Shown: positions 47,494 to 58,109, counted from the first letter of the stretch. The stretch is DNA of 64,000 nt from Acidihalobacter prosperus (GCF_000754095.2 NZ_JQSG02000001.1:295140-359139), one strand, 5' to 3'. Notes: a model not told the origin generated them from the letters alone. Made by a program: numbers and translations.

Positions 47494-48297
47494 TCAGCGG
47501 GCGACGGCCAGCAGCACGCTGGCCGCGTCGAAGGTGGCGCAGGCGGTGGCGCCGGGGGCGAGGTCGAGGCGCGCGAATGCCTCGGCGTCGATCACGGAGA
47601 CCACGGTCTTGCCCCCGGTCAGGGCGATGGCGATCTCGGCCTCGTCGGTGCCGGCGTGCAGCCGCGTGACGGTGCCGCACAGCCTGTTGTGTGAATCTGC
47701 GGCAAGCGTCGCGTGGGCATTTTCGATCCCCACCGCCGGCGCCTTCACCAGTGCGAAGGCCTCGCTGCCGAGGTCGAGACCGAGCGCCTCCAGGCTGGGA
47801 TGGGTGATGCTCGCGGCGATGCGGTCCGTGCCGCCGATGTCGAGGACGACCTCGACGTTGACCGGGCCGGCGGCGAGGTCGACGACGCGACCGAGAAACT
47901 GGTTGCGGGCGCTGGTGAGCAGATTCAGGCGGCGGATCCACGGCAGGTGCTCGCCGAAGGCCTCGCCGGCCGCTTCCACGCGCGCGAGCATGCGCAGGTA
48001 TTCGTCCTCCAGCACCTCGAACACGGCGATCTGACGCTGCCCGTAGTCGGTCAGTCGGCTGCCGCCGCCATGCCGGCCGCCGGTGCCGCTGACCACCAGC
48101 GGGCGCTCGGCGAGGTTGTTCATCGCGTCCACCGCGTCCCAGGCGGCCTTGTAACTCATGCCGATGGCCCGCGCGGCGGCACTGATCGATCCGGTCTCGG
48201 CGATGGCGCGCAGCAGGGCGATGCGTCGAGCGCCGAGAAAATCGTGCCCGTCGCGCTCGACCGACAGCCGGCCGCCCAGGCGTCCGTCGGGGCTCAT
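47494..48297 (-). CDS. modE: Molybdate-responsive regulator ModE
   Basis: A 267-aa ModE. The N-terminal winged helix (ARRIALLRAIAETGSISAAA, MSYKAAWDAVDAMNN) is followed by two Mop/TOBE domains (about residues 125-190 and 200-265) for molybdate. It normally represses mod genes when Mo is plentiful. An inverted repeat that fits a ModE operator lies just upstream, so autoregulation of modEABC is likely. The operon sits between nifS and nifV. Confidence 0.94.
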   Translation of the reverse strand: MSPDGRLGGRLSVERDGHDFLGARRIALLRAIAETGSISAAARAIGMSYKAAWDAVDAMNNLAERPLVVSGTGGRHGGGSRLTDYGQRQIAVFEVLEDEYLRMLARVEAAGEAFGEHLPWIRRLNLLTSARNQFLGRVVDLAAGPVNVEVVLDIGGTDRIAASITHPSLEALGLDLGSEAFALVKAPAVGIENAHATLAADSHNRLCGTVTRLHAGTDEAEIAIALTGGKTVVSVIDAEAFARLDLAPGATACATFDAASVLLAVAR

Positions 48298-48310
48298 GGC
48301 CGTCTCCGCT

Positions 48311-48336
48311 TCGATGTATAGGCATGCATATAACGC
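48311..48336. promoter_or_regulatory. Probable ModE operator
   Basis: An imperfect inverted repeat, TCGATGTATA (48311-48320) facing ATATAACGCT (48327-48336), resembles the CGnTATAT-spacer-ATATAnCG ModE box. It is 14 bp upstream of modE, placed to repress modEABC. Confidence 0.7.
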
Positions 48337-48341
48337 TCCGC

Positions 48342-48373
48342 AAAAAAGAGGCGGACCGGATCGGGTCCGCCTC
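48342..48373 (-). terminator. Rho-independent terminator of the iscA-nifU-nifS operon
   Basis: A perfect 10-bp stem (48348-48357 with 48364-48373). On the minus strand it is followed by a run of six T (A6 at 48342-48347). It lies just after nifS and isolates modE. Confidence 0.92.
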
Positions 48374-48380
48374 GGTCGGG

Positions 48381-49589
48381 TCAGGCGTAGGTCGGGGCGA
48401 AGGCCTCTTCGGGGTTGGTCACCGGACCGTCCTCGCCCCAGTAGGGCGACAGCTTGCGCAGCTGGGCGACGATCGGCGGCACGGCCTCGATCACGCGCTC
48501 GATCTCCTCGGGCGTGTTGTAGCGCGACAGCGAGAAACGCACGGTGCCGTGGGCGGCGGTGTAGGGGATGCCCATGGCGCGCATCACGTGCGAGGGTTCC
48601 AGCGAGCCGGAGGTGCAGGCCGAGCCGCTGGAAGCGGCGATGCCGGACTTGTTCAGCAGCAGCAGGATCGCCTCGCCCTCGATGTACTCGAAGGAGATGC
48701 TGGCGGTGTTCGGCAGCCGGTTGTCGAGGTCGCCGTTGACGAAGGCATGCGGCAACTGCGCCTGAATGCCTTCCTCCAGGCGGTCGCGCATCGCCCTCAC
48801 GCGCGTGTTCTCGTCCGCGATGTGCGCCTGAGCCAGCTCGGCGGCCTTGCCGAGGCCGACGATGGAGGCCGTGTTCTCGGTGCCGGCCCGACGCCCACGC
48901 TCCTGATGACCTCCGCGCAGCAGCGGGCGGAAGCGGGTGCCGCGGCGCAGGTAGAGCACGCCGATGCCCTTGGGCGCATGCAGCTTGTGCCCGGAGAGCG
49001 ACAGCATGTCGATACGGGTCTCGCTCAGCTTGACCGGCAGCTTGCCCACCGCCTGCACCGCGTCGGTATGGAACATGACGCCGGCTTCAAAGGCCATCTC
49101 GGCCATCTCCACCACCGGGAACACGGTGCCGCTCTCGTTGTTGGCCCACATCACCGAAACCACGGCGACCTGGTCGGAGAGCAGCCTGCGGTACTCATCG
49201 AGATCGAGTCGGCCGCGGTTGTCGACGGCGAGACGGTGGACCGTATAGCCCTCCTTCTCGAGCTGGTCGCAGAGCGTCAGCACCGCCGGATGCTCGACCA
49301 CGGTGGTGATGATCTCGCGCCGTTCGGGCTGGGCACGCAGGGCCGACAGGATTGCGGTGCTGTCGGACTCGGTGCCGCAGGAGGTGAAGATGATCTCCGA
49401 ATCGTGCTCGGCGCCGAGCAGGGATTGCACCTGCGCCCGCGCCTGCTTGACCGCGCGACCGACGCGGTCGCCGAAGCTGTGCATCGAGGAGGGGTTGCCG
49501 AACTGCTCGGTGAAGAAGGGCAGCATCGCCTCGACGACTTCCGGATCCACGCGCGTGGTGGCGTTGTTGTCGAGATAGATCGGCTCCAT
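48381..49589 (-). CDS. nifS: Cysteine desulfurase NifS
   Basis: A 402-aa NifS that takes sulfur from cysteine for Fe-S assembly on NifU. The PLP lysine lies in LSGHKLHAPKG, the catalytic Cys in SSGSACTSGS, and the N-terminus is the usual MEPIYLDNNATTRVDP. It starts 2 bp after the nifU stop codon. A strong terminator follows. Confidence 0.97.
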   Translation of the reverse strand: MEPIYLDNNATTRVDPEVVEAMLPFFTEQFGNPSSMHSFGDRVGRAVKQARAQVQSLLGAEHDSEIIFTSCGTESDSTAILSALRAQPERREIITTVVEHPAVLTLCDQLEKEGYTVHRLAVDNRGRLDLDEYRRLLSDQVAVVSVMWANNESGTVFPVVEMAEMAFEAGVMFHTDAVQAVGKLPVKLSETRIDMLSLSGHKLHAPKGIGVLYLRRGTRFRPLLRGGHQERGRRAGTENTASIVGLGKAAELAQAHIADENTRVRAMRDRLEEGIQAQLPHAFVNGDLDNRLPNTASISFEYIEGEAILLLLNKSGIAASSGSACTSGSLEPSHVMRAMGIPYTAAHGTVRFSLSRYNTPEEIERVIEAVPPIVAQLRKLSPYWGEDGPVTNPEEAFAPTYA

Positions 49590-49591
49590 GA

Positions 49592-50479
49592 TCAGGCCCC
49601 CGCCGCGCTGTGCGCGGCCTGTGCGGGCACCACGCGAACGAATTCGCCCAGGGCCTCGATCAGGCGCTGCTGCACGCCGCCGAGCGTGGCGCCGGCGAGC
49701 TGGCAGCCGGTGCAGGCGCCGGTCAGGCGCACGGTGATCGTCTTGCCCTCGACGTCCATCAGCTCGATGTCGCCATGGTCGGCCTGCAGCTGCGGGCGCA
49801 GTTCGGCGATGGTCTTCTCGATCAGACGGATACGCTCCAGGTTGCTCAGGCCGTTGCGCTTCGCGGGCGCCGCGGGCGCCGCCTTGCCGGCGGCCTGGAA
49901 CACCTCGCCGCGCTCGGCCATCACCGTGGACAGGATGTCCTCGATCTTCTCGTGGCAGGAGGCGCAGCTGCCGCCAGCCTTGGTGTAGTTGGTGACCTCG
50001 GCGACGCTGGAGAGTCTGTTCTCGCGCACCACGTTCTCGATCATCACCGCGTCGACGGCGAAACACTTGCACACCAGGTCGCCTTCCTCATGGTCGTCGA
50101 CCCAGGCCTCGCCGCGGTAGTTGGCGACGGCGGCGGCCAGCGCCTCACGGCCCATCACCGAGCAGTGCATCTTCTCGGGCGGCAGGCCTTCGAGGAAGTC
50201 GGCGATGTCCTGGTTGGTGACCTTGAGCGCCTCGTCCAGGGTCATCCCGCGGATGATCTCGGTGAGCGCCGAGCTCGAGGCGATCGCCGAGCCGCAGCCG
50301 AAGGTCTGGAAACCGGCTTCGAGAATGCGCTCGTCGGCCGGGTCGACCTTGAGACTCAGGCGCAGGGCGTCGCCGCAGGAGATCGAGCCGACCTCGCCGA
50401 CCGCGTTGGCTTCGGCCACGGCGCCGGCGTTGCGCGGGTTGTAGAAGTGATCCTTGACCTTTTCGGTGTAGTCCCACAT
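49592..50479 (-). CDS. nifU: Fe-S scaffold protein NifU
   Basis: A 295-aa three-domain NifU: an IscU-like N-terminal domain with Cys in [20 protein letters not shown] and MHCSVMG; a central [2Fe-2S] domain with CKCFAV and GGSCASC; and a C-terminal Nfu domain with ACTGCQLAG. It assembles clusters for NifH and others with NifS. The ATG at 50479 begins [15 protein letters not shown]. Confidence 0.97.
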   Translation of the reverse strand: MWDYTEKVKDHFYNPRNAGAVAEANAVGEVGSISCGDALRLSLKVDPADERILEAGFQTFGCGSAIASSSALTEIIRGMTLDEALKVTNQDIADFLEGLPPEKMHCSVMGREALAAAVANYRGEAWVDDHEEGDLVCKCFAVDAVMIENVVRENRLSSVAEVTNYTKAGGSCASCHEKIEDILSTVMAERGEVFQAAGKAAPAAPAKRNGLSNLERIRLIEKTIAELRPQLQADHGDIELMDVEGKTITVRLTGACTGCQLAGATLGGVQQRLIEALGEFVRVVPAQAAHSAAGA

Positions 50480-50498
50480 GGCGGTATCTCCGGGCGAT

Positions 50499-50822
50499 TC
50501 AGGCTGAAAAGGACGAGCCGCAGGCGCAGCTGGCGGTCGCATTGGGGTTCTCGAACTTGAAGCCGGAGCCCTCGATGCTGTCGACGAAATCGACGGTGAC
50601 GCCGGAGAGCAGCGGCGCGCTGGTCGGGTCGACGAAGACGGATACGCCGCCGCAGTCGAGGACGACATCGTCCTGGCCGGCGGCGGATTCGAGCTTCATG
50701 CCGTATTGGTAGCCGGAGCAGCCTCCGCCGTTGATGGTGACGCGCAGCCCGGCGACGGGTTCGCCGCTGGACGCGATGAAGCGCTCTAGCGCGCGGATGG
50801 CGGGTTCGGTCAGGGTCAGCAT
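50499..50822 (-). CDS. IscA/HesB-type Fe-S carrier (Nif-specific IscA)
   Basis: A 107-aa A-type carrier. The three conserved Cys are in GGGCSGYQY and the C-terminal CxC (SCACGSSF). It begins [14 protein letters not shown]-type carriers deliver Fe-S clusters; nif-specific copies lie upstream of nifU in A. vinelandii and others. It is first in the iscA-nifU-nifS operon, behind a near-perfect sigma54 promoter. Confidence 0.95.
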   Translation of the reverse strand: MLTLTEPAIRALERFIASSGEPVAGLRVTINGGGCSGYQYGMKLESAAGQDDVVLDCGGVSVFVDPTSAPLLSGVTVDFVDSIEGSGFKFENPNATASCACGSSFSA

Positions 50823-50871
50823 GGCGTTTACCTCGGCGGAATTGGGGGAATGAGCCTCTCGCCAGGGGTTT

Positions 50872-50889
50872 CAGCAATTGATGTGCCAA
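50872..50889 (-). promoter_or_regulatory. Sigma54 promoter of iscA-nifU-nifS
   Basis: On the minus strand it reads TTGGCACATCAATTGCTGA, a near-perfect TGGCAC-N5-TTGCT (GC complement at 50874-50875, GG complement at 50886-50887). It lies about 52 bp before the iscA start. Confidence 0.93.
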
Positions 50890-50972
50890 GACCCGGATGG
50901 CGCCGTTTGGGGCGCCGGGCGGTATTCCGCATGTGGCAAATCCGACCACGAGGCTGCGCCGGTCGGAATTTT

Positions 50973-50988
50973 TGTCGGGTTTGCTACA
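50973..50988. promoter_or_regulatory. Shared NifA site between iscA-nifUS and fixABCX
   Basis: TGTCGGGTTTGCTACA is a TGT-N10-ACA site. It lies 67 bp before the fixA -24 box and 86 bp from the iscA -24 box, so one site can serve both divergent promoters. A weaker near-match, TGTGGCAAATCCGACC, occurs near 50934. Confidence 0.8.
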
Positions 50989-51053
50989 AAGGCGAGGGCG
51001 TCGGTTGCGCCGCGATGCGCGTCCGCCGTGGCCCTGCGGCGAAACGGCACTGG

Positions 51054-51070
51054 TGGTATGGGTTTTGCTC
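51054..51070 (+). promoter_or_regulatory. Sigma54 promoter of fixABCX(-nifLA)
   Basis: TGGTATGGGTTTTGCTC has GG-N10-GC (GG 51055-51056; GC 51067-51068). It lies about 60 bp before fixA. Confidence 0.85.
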
Positions 51071-51130
51071 GGAATACCCGCGAAGGTTCGGCGGCGGCAC
51101 CGCGGCCGAACCGAGACACAGGAGTTCCCC

Positions 51131-51973
51131 ATGCATATCGTCGTTTGTATCAAGCAGGTCCCGGACAGCGCGCAGATCCGTATCCATCCGGTGACCAACA
51201 CCATCATGCGCCAGGGCGTGCCCGCGATCGTCAATCCCTACGACCTGTTCGCCTTGGAAGAGGCGCTGCGCGTGCGCGACCGCCTCGGCGGCCGGGTCAC
51301 GGTGCTCACCATGGGCCCGCCCACGGCGGAGGCCGCGCTGCGCAAGGCGCTGTCCATTGGCGCCGATGACGCGGTGCTGCTGACCGACCGCATGTTCGCC
51401 GGTTCGGACACGCTGGCCACCTCGTTCGCGCTGTCCACCGCGATCCGCAAGCTCAACGACGAGCTGCCGGTGGATATCGTGATCACCGGCAAGCAGACCA
51501 TCGACGGCGATACCGCCCAGGTCGGCCCGGGCATCGCCATCCGCCTCGGCTTCAACCTGCTGACCTACGTGTCGCAGATCGAGGACATTGATCTAGAGGC
51601 CCGCCGCATCCGGGTGCACCGGCGCGCGGAGGGCGGGGTGCAGGTGATCGACACGCCGATGCCCTGCCTGATCACCCTGCTCGAAGGCGTCAACACCCTG
51701 CGCCACGGCAGCCTGCCGGACATGTTCCGCGCGGCGCGCGCCGAGGTGCGGCGCTGGAGCCGCGAGGACGCCGGTATCGAAGACCCGTCGCGCATCGGTC
51801 TCAAGGGCTCGCCCACCGTGGTGACGCGGGTGTTCGCACCCAAGCCCAGCGCCGACCCGGCCGAGCAGCTGGCGGTCGAGGGGCGCGGTGCGGGCGAGAT
51901 CGCCGTCGACATGGTCGAGCGGCTGTTCGCGGAACACGCCGAGGTCGAGCGCCTGATCCATGGGCACGCCTAA
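51131..51973 (+). CDS. fixA: Electron transfer flavoprotein beta subunit FixA
   Basis: A 280-aa ETF beta-type protein. It begins MHIVVCIKQVPDSAQIRIHP and carries the AMP-binding region segments (DRLGGRVTVLTMGPP, GADDAVLLTDRMFAGSDT, TIDGDTAQVGPGIA). With FixB, C and X it forms an electron-bifurcating complex that sends NADH electrons to quinone and to a low-potential ferredoxin for nitrogenase. The ATG at 51131 has AGGAG upstream. Confidence 0.95.
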   Translation: MHIVVCIKQVPDSAQIRIHPVTNTIMRQGVPAIVNPYDLFALEEALRVRDRLGGRVTVLTMGPPTAEAALRKALSIGADDAVLLTDRMFAGSDTLATSFALSTAIRKLNDELPVDIVITGKQTIDGDTAQVGPGIAIRLGFNLLTYVSQIEDIDLEARRIRVHRRAEGGVQVIDTPMPCLITLLEGVNTLRHGSLPDMFRAARAEVRRWSREDAGIEDPSRIGLKGSPTVVTRVFAPKPSADPAEQLAVEGRGAGEIAVDMVERLFAEHAEVERLIHGHA

Positions 51974-52006
51974 CCGAATGAACGCGTACGCAGACGAGGC
52001 CACGCG

Positions 52007-53095
52007 ATGAACGACAAGACGGAAGATTCGAAACCCAAGGGGCGGCGCTTCAAGCTGGACCCGAGCCTGGAGGTCTACAAGGGCATCTGGGTGTTCGTGG
52101 AACAGGAGCGGGGTCAGGCGCACCCGGTGTCCTGGGAACTGCTCGGCGAGGGCCGCAAGCTGGCCGACCGCCTGGAGGTGCCTCTGGGCGCGGTGGTCGT
52201 CGGCGCCGACGAGGCGCTGCTCGAACCGATCTGCAGCGATGCCATCGGCTACGGCGCGGACCTCGTCTACCTGAGCACCGGCGAGGTGCTGACCGACTAC
52301 CGCAACGAGATCTATACCCAGGCGCTCACCGCGCTGGTCAACGAGCACAAGCCGGAGATCCTGCTGCTCGGCGCGACCACCCTGGGGCGCGACCTTGCCG
52401 GCAGCGTGGCCACCACCCTCGGCACCGGCCTGACCGCGGACTGCACCGAACTCGACATCGACCCGGACAACCGCAGCCTGATGGCGACGCGGCCGACTTT
52501 CGGCGGCAGTCTGCTGTGCACCATCCAGACCCTCAACTACCGGCCGCAGATGGCGACCGTGCGCCCGCGCGTGATGGCCATGCCCGAGGCGCAGCCCGAA
52601 CGCAGCGGCGAGATCGTGCGCAGCCGCTTCGCCCTGGACGAGGCCTCGGTGCTGTCCAAGGTGCTCGACTTCATCCCCGACGAGGCGCGCGAGGGCGCGC
52701 AGCTGCCCTATGCCGAGATCATCGTCGCCGGCGGCCTGGGGATGGGCAAGCCTGAGAACTTCCAGCTGCTGTTCGATCTTGCCGCGGTACTCGGCGCCGA
52801 GGTCGGCGCGACGCGGCCGGTGGTACAGGCCGGCTGGGTCGAGGCGGACCGGCAGGTCGGGCAGACCGGCAAGACCGTGCGTCCGCGCCTGTATATCGCC
52901 GCCGGCATCTCGGGGGCGATCCAGCACCGTGTCGGCATGGAGGGTACGGACGTGATCATCGCGATCAACACCGATCCCAAGGCCCCGATCTTCGATTTTG
53001 CGACCTACGGCATCGTCGCGGATGCGGTGCAGCTGATCCCCGCCCTGACCGAGGCGTTTCGCCAGCGGCTGGCGGTGGCGCGCGCCGCGAGTTGA
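52007..53095 (+). CDS. fixB: Electron transfer flavoprotein alpha subunit FixB
   Basis: A 362-aa ETF alpha-type protein. The N-terminal extension (1-25) is basic and acidic, followed by [19 protein letters not shown]. The FAD-binding C-terminal part includes [20 protein letters not shown] and [13 protein letters not shown]. It pairs with FixA. Its stop overlaps the region just before fixC (an alternative TTG start of fixC lies there). Confidence 0.95.
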   Translation: MNDKTEDSKPKGRRFKLDPSLEVYKGIWVFVEQERGQAHPVSWELLGEGRKLADRLEVPLGAVVVGADEALLEPICSDAIGYGADLVYLSTGEVLTDYRNEIYTQALTALVNEHKPEILLLGATTLGRDLAGSVATTLGTGLTADCTELDIDPDNRSLMATRPTFGGSLLCTIQTLNYRPQMATVRPRVMAMPEAQPERSGEIVRSRFALDEASVLSKVLDFIPDEAREGAQLPYAEIIVAGGLGMGKPENFQLLFDLAAVLGAEVGATRPVVQAGWVEADRQVGQTGKTVRPRLYIAAGISGAIQHRVGMEGTDVIIAINTDPKAPIFDFATYGIVADAVQLIPALTEAFRQRLAVARAAS

Positions 53096-53121
53096 GTGAA
53101 TCAAACACCGAGGGTTATCTC

Positions 53122-54423
53122 ATGAGCGAACATTTCGATGCCATCGTGGTGGGTGCCGGGCCGGCGGGCAACGCCGCCGCCTACACCCTCGCCAAGGGCG
53201 GTCTCAACGTGCTGCAGATCGAGCGGGGCGAGACCCCCGGTTCGAAGAACGTGCAGGGTGCGATCCTGTACTCGGACGCGCTCGAGCGCATCATCCCCGA
53301 CTTCCGCGAGGACGCGCCGCTGGAACGGCCGGTGCTCGAACAGCGCCTGTGGGTGCTGGACGAGGCGTCCTATATCGGCAGCACGTTCCGCTCCGAGGAA
53401 TTCAAGAGCGGCCCGCCCAACCGCTACACCATCATCCGCGCCGAGTTCGACCGCTGGTTTTCCGAGAAGGTGCGCGAGGCCGGCGCGCTGGTGATCTGCG
53501 AGACCACGGTCACCGGCCTGCTGCGCGACGATGCCGGCAAGGTGATCGGCGTGCAGACCGATCGCATGGGCGGTGACGTCCATGCCGACGTGGTGGTGCT
53601 GGCCGACGGGGTGAATTCCCTGGTCGCCAAGCGCGCCGGCTTCCACGGCGAGCTGCAGCCCAAGGACGTGGCGCTCGCGGTCAAGGAAGTGCTGTTCCTG
53701 GCGCCCGACGTCATCGAGCAGCGCTTCAACATCGGCGAGGACGAGGGCGTGGTGATCGAGATGATGGGCAAGATCACCCAGGGCATGATCGGCACCGGCT
53801 TTCTCTACACCAACCGCGAATCGCTGACCATCGGCGTGGGCTGCATGCTGTCGAGCTTCCGCGAGGGCGGCATCCCGCCCTATCGGCTGCTCGAGGACAT
53901 GAAGAACCACCCGGCGATCCGCCCGCTGCTGCGCGGCGCCGAGGGCAAGGAATACGCCGCCCACCTGATCCCCGAGGGCGGCTACAAGGCCGTGCCGCAG
54001 CTTTACGGCGAGGGTTGGGTGATGGTCGGCGATGCCGGCGGGCTGGTGAACGCGGTGCACCGCGAGGGCTCGAACCTGGCGATGACCAGCGGTCGCCTGG
54101 CGGCGGAGACGATCATCGAACTCAAGGCGCATCGGCGGGTGATGGATGCGCGCAACCTGGGCGAGTACAAGCGCCGCCTCGACGCCAGCTTCGTGATGTC
54201 CGACCTGAAGAAGTACAAGCACGTCCCCGACGTGCTGCACGCCAGTCCGCAGCTGTTCACCACCTATCCGGAACTGATGAGCCGCGCGGCCAAGCACATG
54301 CTGCATGTCGACGGAGACGACAAGAAATCCAAGCAGCGCCGTATCTCGCAGGAATTCCGCGAGGGGCGAGGCATGCTGGGCATGTTGAGCGACGCCTACA
54401 AAATGTGGAGAGCGCTACGATGA
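53122..54423 (+). CDS. fixC: FixC, ETF-quinone oxidoreductase-like flavoprotein
   Basis: A 433-aa FAD-binding FixC. The dinucleotide motif [19 protein letters not shown] is at residues 8-26, with further FAD contacts ([29 protein letters not shown]). It passes electrons from FixAB to FixX and quinone. I chose the ATG at 53122 with GAGGG upstream rather than the TTG at 53092. The last bases overlap fixX (ATGA). Confidence 0.95.
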   Translation: MSEHFDAIVVGAGPAGNAAAYTLAKGGLNVLQIERGETPGSKNVQGAILYSDALERIIPDFREDAPLERPVLEQRLWVLDEASYIGSTFRSEEFKSGPPNRYTIIRAEFDRWFSEKVREAGALVICETTVTGLLRDDAGKVIGVQTDRMGGDVHADVVVLADGVNSLVAKRAGFHGELQPKDVALAVKEVLFLAPDVIEQRFNIGEDEGVVIEMMGKITQGMIGTGFLYTNRESLTIGVGCMLSSFREGGIPPYRLLEDMKNHPAIRPLLRGAEGKEYAAHLIPEGGYKAVPQLYGEGWVMVGDAGGLVNAVHREGSNLAMTSGRLAAETIIELKAHRRVMDARNLGEYKRRLDASFVMSDLKKYKHVPDVLHASPQLFTTYPELMSRAAKHMLHVDGDDKKSKQRRISQEFREGRGMLGMLSDAYKMWRALR

Positions 54424-54728
54424 GCACGAATACCGCAACCCCGGTCAAGATCGAGGAAAAACTGTTCCAGAACCGTTACCGCGTCGACGAGGGGCATCCG
54501 CACATTTCCCTGCGCGACGCCAGCGTGTGCCGCGACGCCTGCAAGGACAAGGTTTGCACCTTCTGTTGTCCGGCCGGCTGCTACGCCCCGGACGCCAGCG
54601 GCGGGGTCACCCTGAGCGTGGACGGCTGCCTGGAATGCGGCACCTGCCGGATCATTTGCGCGGAACACCAGAACGTGGAATGGTGGTATCCGCGCGGAGG
54701 GTATGGGATTTTGTTCAAGTTCGGCTGA
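54420..54728 (+). CDS. fixX: Ferredoxin-like protein FixX
   Basis: A 102-aa FixX, the small [4Fe-4S] partner of FixC. Cys clusters: [19 protein letters not shown] and [16 protein letters not shown]. It ends with the conserved [17 protein letters not shown]. It is coupled to fixC by an ATGA overlap. nifL follows after 31 bp, so nifLA may be read from the fix promoter. Confidence 0.95.
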   Translation: MSTNTATPVKIEEKLFQNRYRVDEGHPHISLRDASVCRDACKDKVCTFCCPAGCYAPDASGGVTLSVDGCLECGTCRIICAEHQNVEWWYPRGGYGILFKFG

Positions 54729-54759
54729 GCGCGTCCCGTCCGAGCCGAGAGGAGATGGC

Positions 54760-56376
54760 ATGATCAAGGATAGCGGTGGACGACAGGCGTCACGGATAGA
54801 CGAAGCACGCGCGGGCGGCGACGCGCCGGCGCTGGACACGGCCACGTCGCCCGATCGGGCGGTGACCTCCCTGTTGCCGAGTCTGTTCATGGCGGCGGTC
54901 GAGCAGGCGCCGGTCGCCATCTCGATCACGGACAGCCGCGCAAATATTCTTTACGCCAACGCGGCGTTTACCCGGGTCACAGGCTACCCGCGCGCCGAGA
55001 TCATCGGCCGCAACGAGTCGGTGCTCTCGCACAAGGTCACGCCGCGCGCGTTGTACGAAGACCTCTGGCGACATCTCACCGAGCGGCGTCCCTGGACCGG
55101 GACGTTGCTCAACCGCGGACGCGACGGCGAGCCCTATCTTGCCGAGGTCACCATCGCGCCGGTGGCCGACGCCGAGGGGCAGGCGACGCACTTCATCGGC
55201 ATGCACCGCGACATCACCGAGGTCCATCGCCTGGAACGCGAGCTGCGCGACCATATGGCGCTGGTCGAGTCGGTATTCACCCTGGCGCCGGTGGCGATCG
55301 TGTTGATCGGGCCGGACGGGGCGCGCATTCGCGAAAATGCCGCCTACCTGCGCCTGCGCGGCGAGCTGGGCTGCGATCCGGCGGAACACGCATTCGGTGC
55401 GTTGGGGTTGAGTCTCGCTGCCTGGGAGCAGGCGGGCGGACTGGCGCAATTCAAGGACCGCGAGGTCGGCGTCGGCGGCGCCGGCGAGCGTCCGGCCCGT
55501 TGGCTGAGCTGTTCGACCACGCGTGTCGACGGTGTCGAAAGCCGTCCGGATGCCTTCTTCGAGCCCGAAGCCAAGGGTTACCTGCTGCTCGCGCTCAGCG
55601 ACGTCAGCGTGCAGCGACGGCGTCGCGAGGAGTTGCGCATCAGCGCTCTGCGCGCCCAACTCACGGAACACGAGTTGACCGAAGGCGTGCGCGAAACCGT
55701 GGACGGCGCCGTGTTTCAGCTCGACAGCCTGGTCGGGCGGATCGGCGCCGTGCAGGCGTTGATCGAATGCCGTGAGCAGCCGGGCGACGCGGGCATCCTG
55801 GAGGCCCTGTCGCTGGCGCGTGAGGCCGGCGAGGCCGCCAAGCTGCGGCTTTCAGGCGCGCTGCCGCCCGCGCGCCGCCCGCGGCGTTCGATGGTCAATC
55901 TCAACGAAATGCTGCGTGACGTGCTGGCCATCGCCACGCCGCGCATGCTGGCGGCAGGCGTGATGGTGGACTGGCGTCCGGAGCGCACGCTGCCGCCTTA
56001 CTGGGGCGATCCCGTGGCCTTGCAGGATCTGTTTCGGCAGCTGATCGAGAACGCGCTGGATGCGCTCGACGAGGTGCCTGCCAGCGCACGCATGCTGACG
56101 GTGCGCAGCCAGCTGGGCAACGGCGAGATCGAAATCGCGATCGAGGACAGCGGGCAGGGCATCGCCCGCGAGTATCAGCTCAAGATCTTCGAACCTTTCT
56201 ATACCACCCGTGCCGAACAGGGCCGCGCGGGGATGGGACTCGCGATCGTGCAGAACGTCATCAACGCGCACGATGCCCTGATCTGGCTCGACGCCGAACA
56301 TAGCCCTGGCGCGAGCTTCCATGTCGTGTTTCCGTTGTCGACACGGACCCAGCGACGGGCCGCGGGAGAGGCATGA
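54760..56376 (+). CDS. nifL: NifL, redox- and nitrogen-sensing anti-activator
   Basis: A 538-aa NifL. The first PAS (about 40-157: [33 protein letters not shown]) is the FAD redox sensor in the family. A second PAS follows (about 164-280), then a linker and a degenerate histidine-kinase-like GHKL domain (about 413-523: [36 protein letters not shown]). It binds and inhibits NifA when oxygen or fixed nitrogen is present. The ATG at 54760 follows GAGAGGAG. The stop overlaps nifA (ATGA). Confidence 0.95.
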   Translation: MIKDSGGRQASRIDEARAGGDAPALDTATSPDRAVTSLLPSLFMAAVEQAPVAISITDSRANILYANAAFTRVTGYPRAEIIGRNESVLSHKVTPRALYEDLWRHLTERRPWTGTLLNRGRDGEPYLAEVTIAPVADAEGQATHFIGMHRDITEVHRLERELRDHMALVESVFTLAPVAIVLIGPDGARIRENAAYLRLRGELGCDPAEHAFGALGLSLAAWEQAGGLAQFKDREVGVGGAGERPARWLSCSTTRVDGVESRPDAFFEPEAKGYLLLALSDVSVQRRRREELRISALRAQLTEHELTEGVRETVDGAVFQLDSLVGRIGAVQALIECREQPGDAGILEALSLAREAGEAAKLRLSGALPPARRPRRSMVNLNEMLRDVLAIATPRMLAAGVMVDWRPERTLPPYWGDPVALQDLFRQLIENALDALDEVPASARMLTVRSQLGNGEIEIAIEDSGQGIAREYQLKIFEPFYTTRAEQGRAGMGLAIVQNVINAHDALIWLDAEHSPGASFHVVFPLSTRTQRRAAGEA

Positions 56377-57914
56377 GCTCGGTTGCCGCCATGACGGATG
56401 CGACCGAGCTGCTGCTGCAGAGCCAGCTGCGCACGCTTTATCAGGTGGGGCTCGTGCTCAGCCGGGCCGAGTCCCTGCAGCCGACGCTCAAATCCCTGCT
56501 CGGCATTCTCCACGAACAGGCCGATCTGCGGCATGGCATGGTGGCGCTGCGCGAGCCGGACGGCACGGCGCTGTCCGTGTATGCCCTGCACGCGGAATGC
56601 GCCGACCGCGAAGCGGTGCGCTACCGCAGCGGCGAGGGCGTGATCGGCTGGGTGCTGGCGCACCGCGAGCCCGTCGAGGTCGCGCGTCTCGGCGACGAGC
56701 CGCGGTTTCTCGACCGCATGGGCGTGTACGATCGCGAACGACCGTTCCTGGCGGTGCCGATCGACATCGGCGGCAACGTGTCGGGCGTGCTCGCGGCACA
56801 GCCATCGTCCGCGCGGGCGCTGTCGTCGCAGCGTCAGTTTCTGGCCATGATCGCCGATCTCGTCGGTAGCAGCGTGGCGCGTTCGCTGGAGGTCGAACGC
56901 GGCCGTCGCGCCCTGCAGGAGGAGCGCGATTCGCTGCGCCGCCAGCTGCGCGGCGAATACGGTTTCGACACCCTGGTCGGCCATGCGCCGGCGATGCGCC
57001 GCGTATTCGAGCAGGTGCGCCAGGTTTCCAAGTGGAACACCACCGTGCTGGTGCGCGGCGAGTCCGGCACCGGCAAGGAGCTTGTCGCCAACGCCGTGCA
57101 CTACAACTCGCCGCGCGCGAGCGCGCCGTTCATCAAGCTCAACTGCGCGGCCCTGCCAGACAATCTGCTCGAATCCGAGCTGTTCGGTCACGAGAAGGGC
57201 GCCTTCACCGGGGCGGTGGCCAGCCGGCGCGGGCGCTTCGAGCAGGCCGCCGGCGGCACCATCTTCCTGGACGAGATCGGCGAAATCACCCCGGCCTTCC
57301 AGGCCAAGCTGCTGCGCGTGCTGCAGGAGGGCGAATTCGAGCGCCTGGGCGGCACGCGCACGCTGCGCGTGGACGTGCGCGTGATCGCGGCCACCAACCG
57401 CAACCTCGAGGACGCCGTGGTCAGGGGCGAATTCCGCGAGGATCTCTACTATCGGCTAAACGTCATGCCCATTTATCTGCCGCCGCTGCGCGAGCGCGTC
57501 GGCGACCTGCCGGAGCTGGCGCAGTTCCTGCTCGACAAGATCGCAGACCGGCAGGGGCGGGCGCTGTCGCTGACGGCCGGCGCGATGCGTGCCCTCGCCA
57601 GTCACGACTGGCCGGGCAACGTGCGCGAGCTGGAAAACTGCCTCGAACGCGCCGCCGTGATGAGCGAGGACGGCAACATCGACAGCGATGTCGTCACGCC
57701 TTCAGGCCTGCCGCCGCGCGCCGCGGCGGACGAGCCGCAGGTGACGCAGCCCGCCAGTCTCAACGATCCCGATCTCAGCGAGCGTGAGCGCGTGGTCGCC
57801 GCGCTGGAGCAGGCCGGCTGGGTGCAGGCCAAGGCCGCTCGGCTGCTCGGCATGACACCGCGGCAGATCGCCTACCGCATCCAGACCCTCAAGATCCGCG
57901 TCCGCCAGATCTGA
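56373..57914 (+). CDS. nifA: NifA, sigma54-dependent nif activator
   Basis: A 513-aa NifA. The GAF domain occupies about 20-175, the AAA+ domain about 195-430 (Walker A GESGTGKE, sigma54-contact KGAFTGA, Walker B-like [11 protein letters not shown]), and the C-terminal HTH reads [18 protein letters not shown]. There is no Cys-rich interdomain linker as in rhizobial NifA, which fits control by NifL rather than direct O2 sensing. It should bind the TGT-N10-ACA sites described here. It is translationally coupled to nifL. Confidence 0.96.
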   Translation: MSSVAAMTDATELLLQSQLRTLYQVGLVLSRAESLQPTLKSLLGILHEQADLRHGMVALREPDGTALSVYALHAECADREAVRYRSGEGVIGWVLAHREPVEVARLGDEPRFLDRMGVYDRERPFLAVPIDIGGNVSGVLAAQPSSARALSSQRQFLAMIADLVGSSVARSLEVERGRRALQEERDSLRRQLRGEYGFDTLVGHAPAMRRVFEQVRQVSKWNTTVLVRGESGTGKELVANAVHYNSPRASAPFIKLNCAALPDNLLESELFGHEKGAFTGAVASRRGRFEQAAGGTIFLDEIGEITPAFQAKLLRVLQEGEFERLGGTRTLRVDVRVIAATNRNLEDAVVRGEFREDLYYRLNVMPIYLPPLRERVGDLPELAQFLLDKIADRQGRALSLTAGAMRALASHDWPGNVRELENCLERAAVMSEDGNIDSDVVTPSGLPPRAAADEPQVTQPASLNDPDLSERERVVAALEQAGWVQAKAARLLGMTPRQIAYRIQTLKIRVRQI

Positions 57915-57933
57915 ATGCCCCATCGTCCCTTTT

Positions 57934-57963
57934 CCGGGTGGACGCCGCGCGGCGTCCACCCGG
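57934..57963. terminator. Perfect 30-bp palindrome after nifA
   Basis: Two 14-bp arms (57934-57947 and 57950-57963) flank a CG. It lies 19 bp after the nifA stop, with no T-run downstream but a TTTT just before it. A terminator of nifLA is most likely. Confidence 0.75.
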
Positions 57964-58017
57964 CGGTCGCACGTGCATCCCGATGCCGGCGTCGCATATC
58001 GCACATGCCACAGTCGA

Positions 58018-58033
58018 TGTCCGGTTATCGACA
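58018..58033 (+). promoter_or_regulatory. NifA upstream activator site for nifB
   Basis: TGTCCGGTTATCGACA is a TGT-N10-ACA site, 77 bp before the nifB -24 box. The AT-rich stretch in between (about 58060-58100, with AATAAAAAATCAATAAAAAC) could bend or bind IHF. Confidence 0.78.
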
Positions 58034-58109
58034 TCTCGGATTTTGTTCGGGTGCCGTGGGTCTCAATAAAAAATCAATAAAAACAAACTGTTGTAATTTT
58101 TATCCCGAT

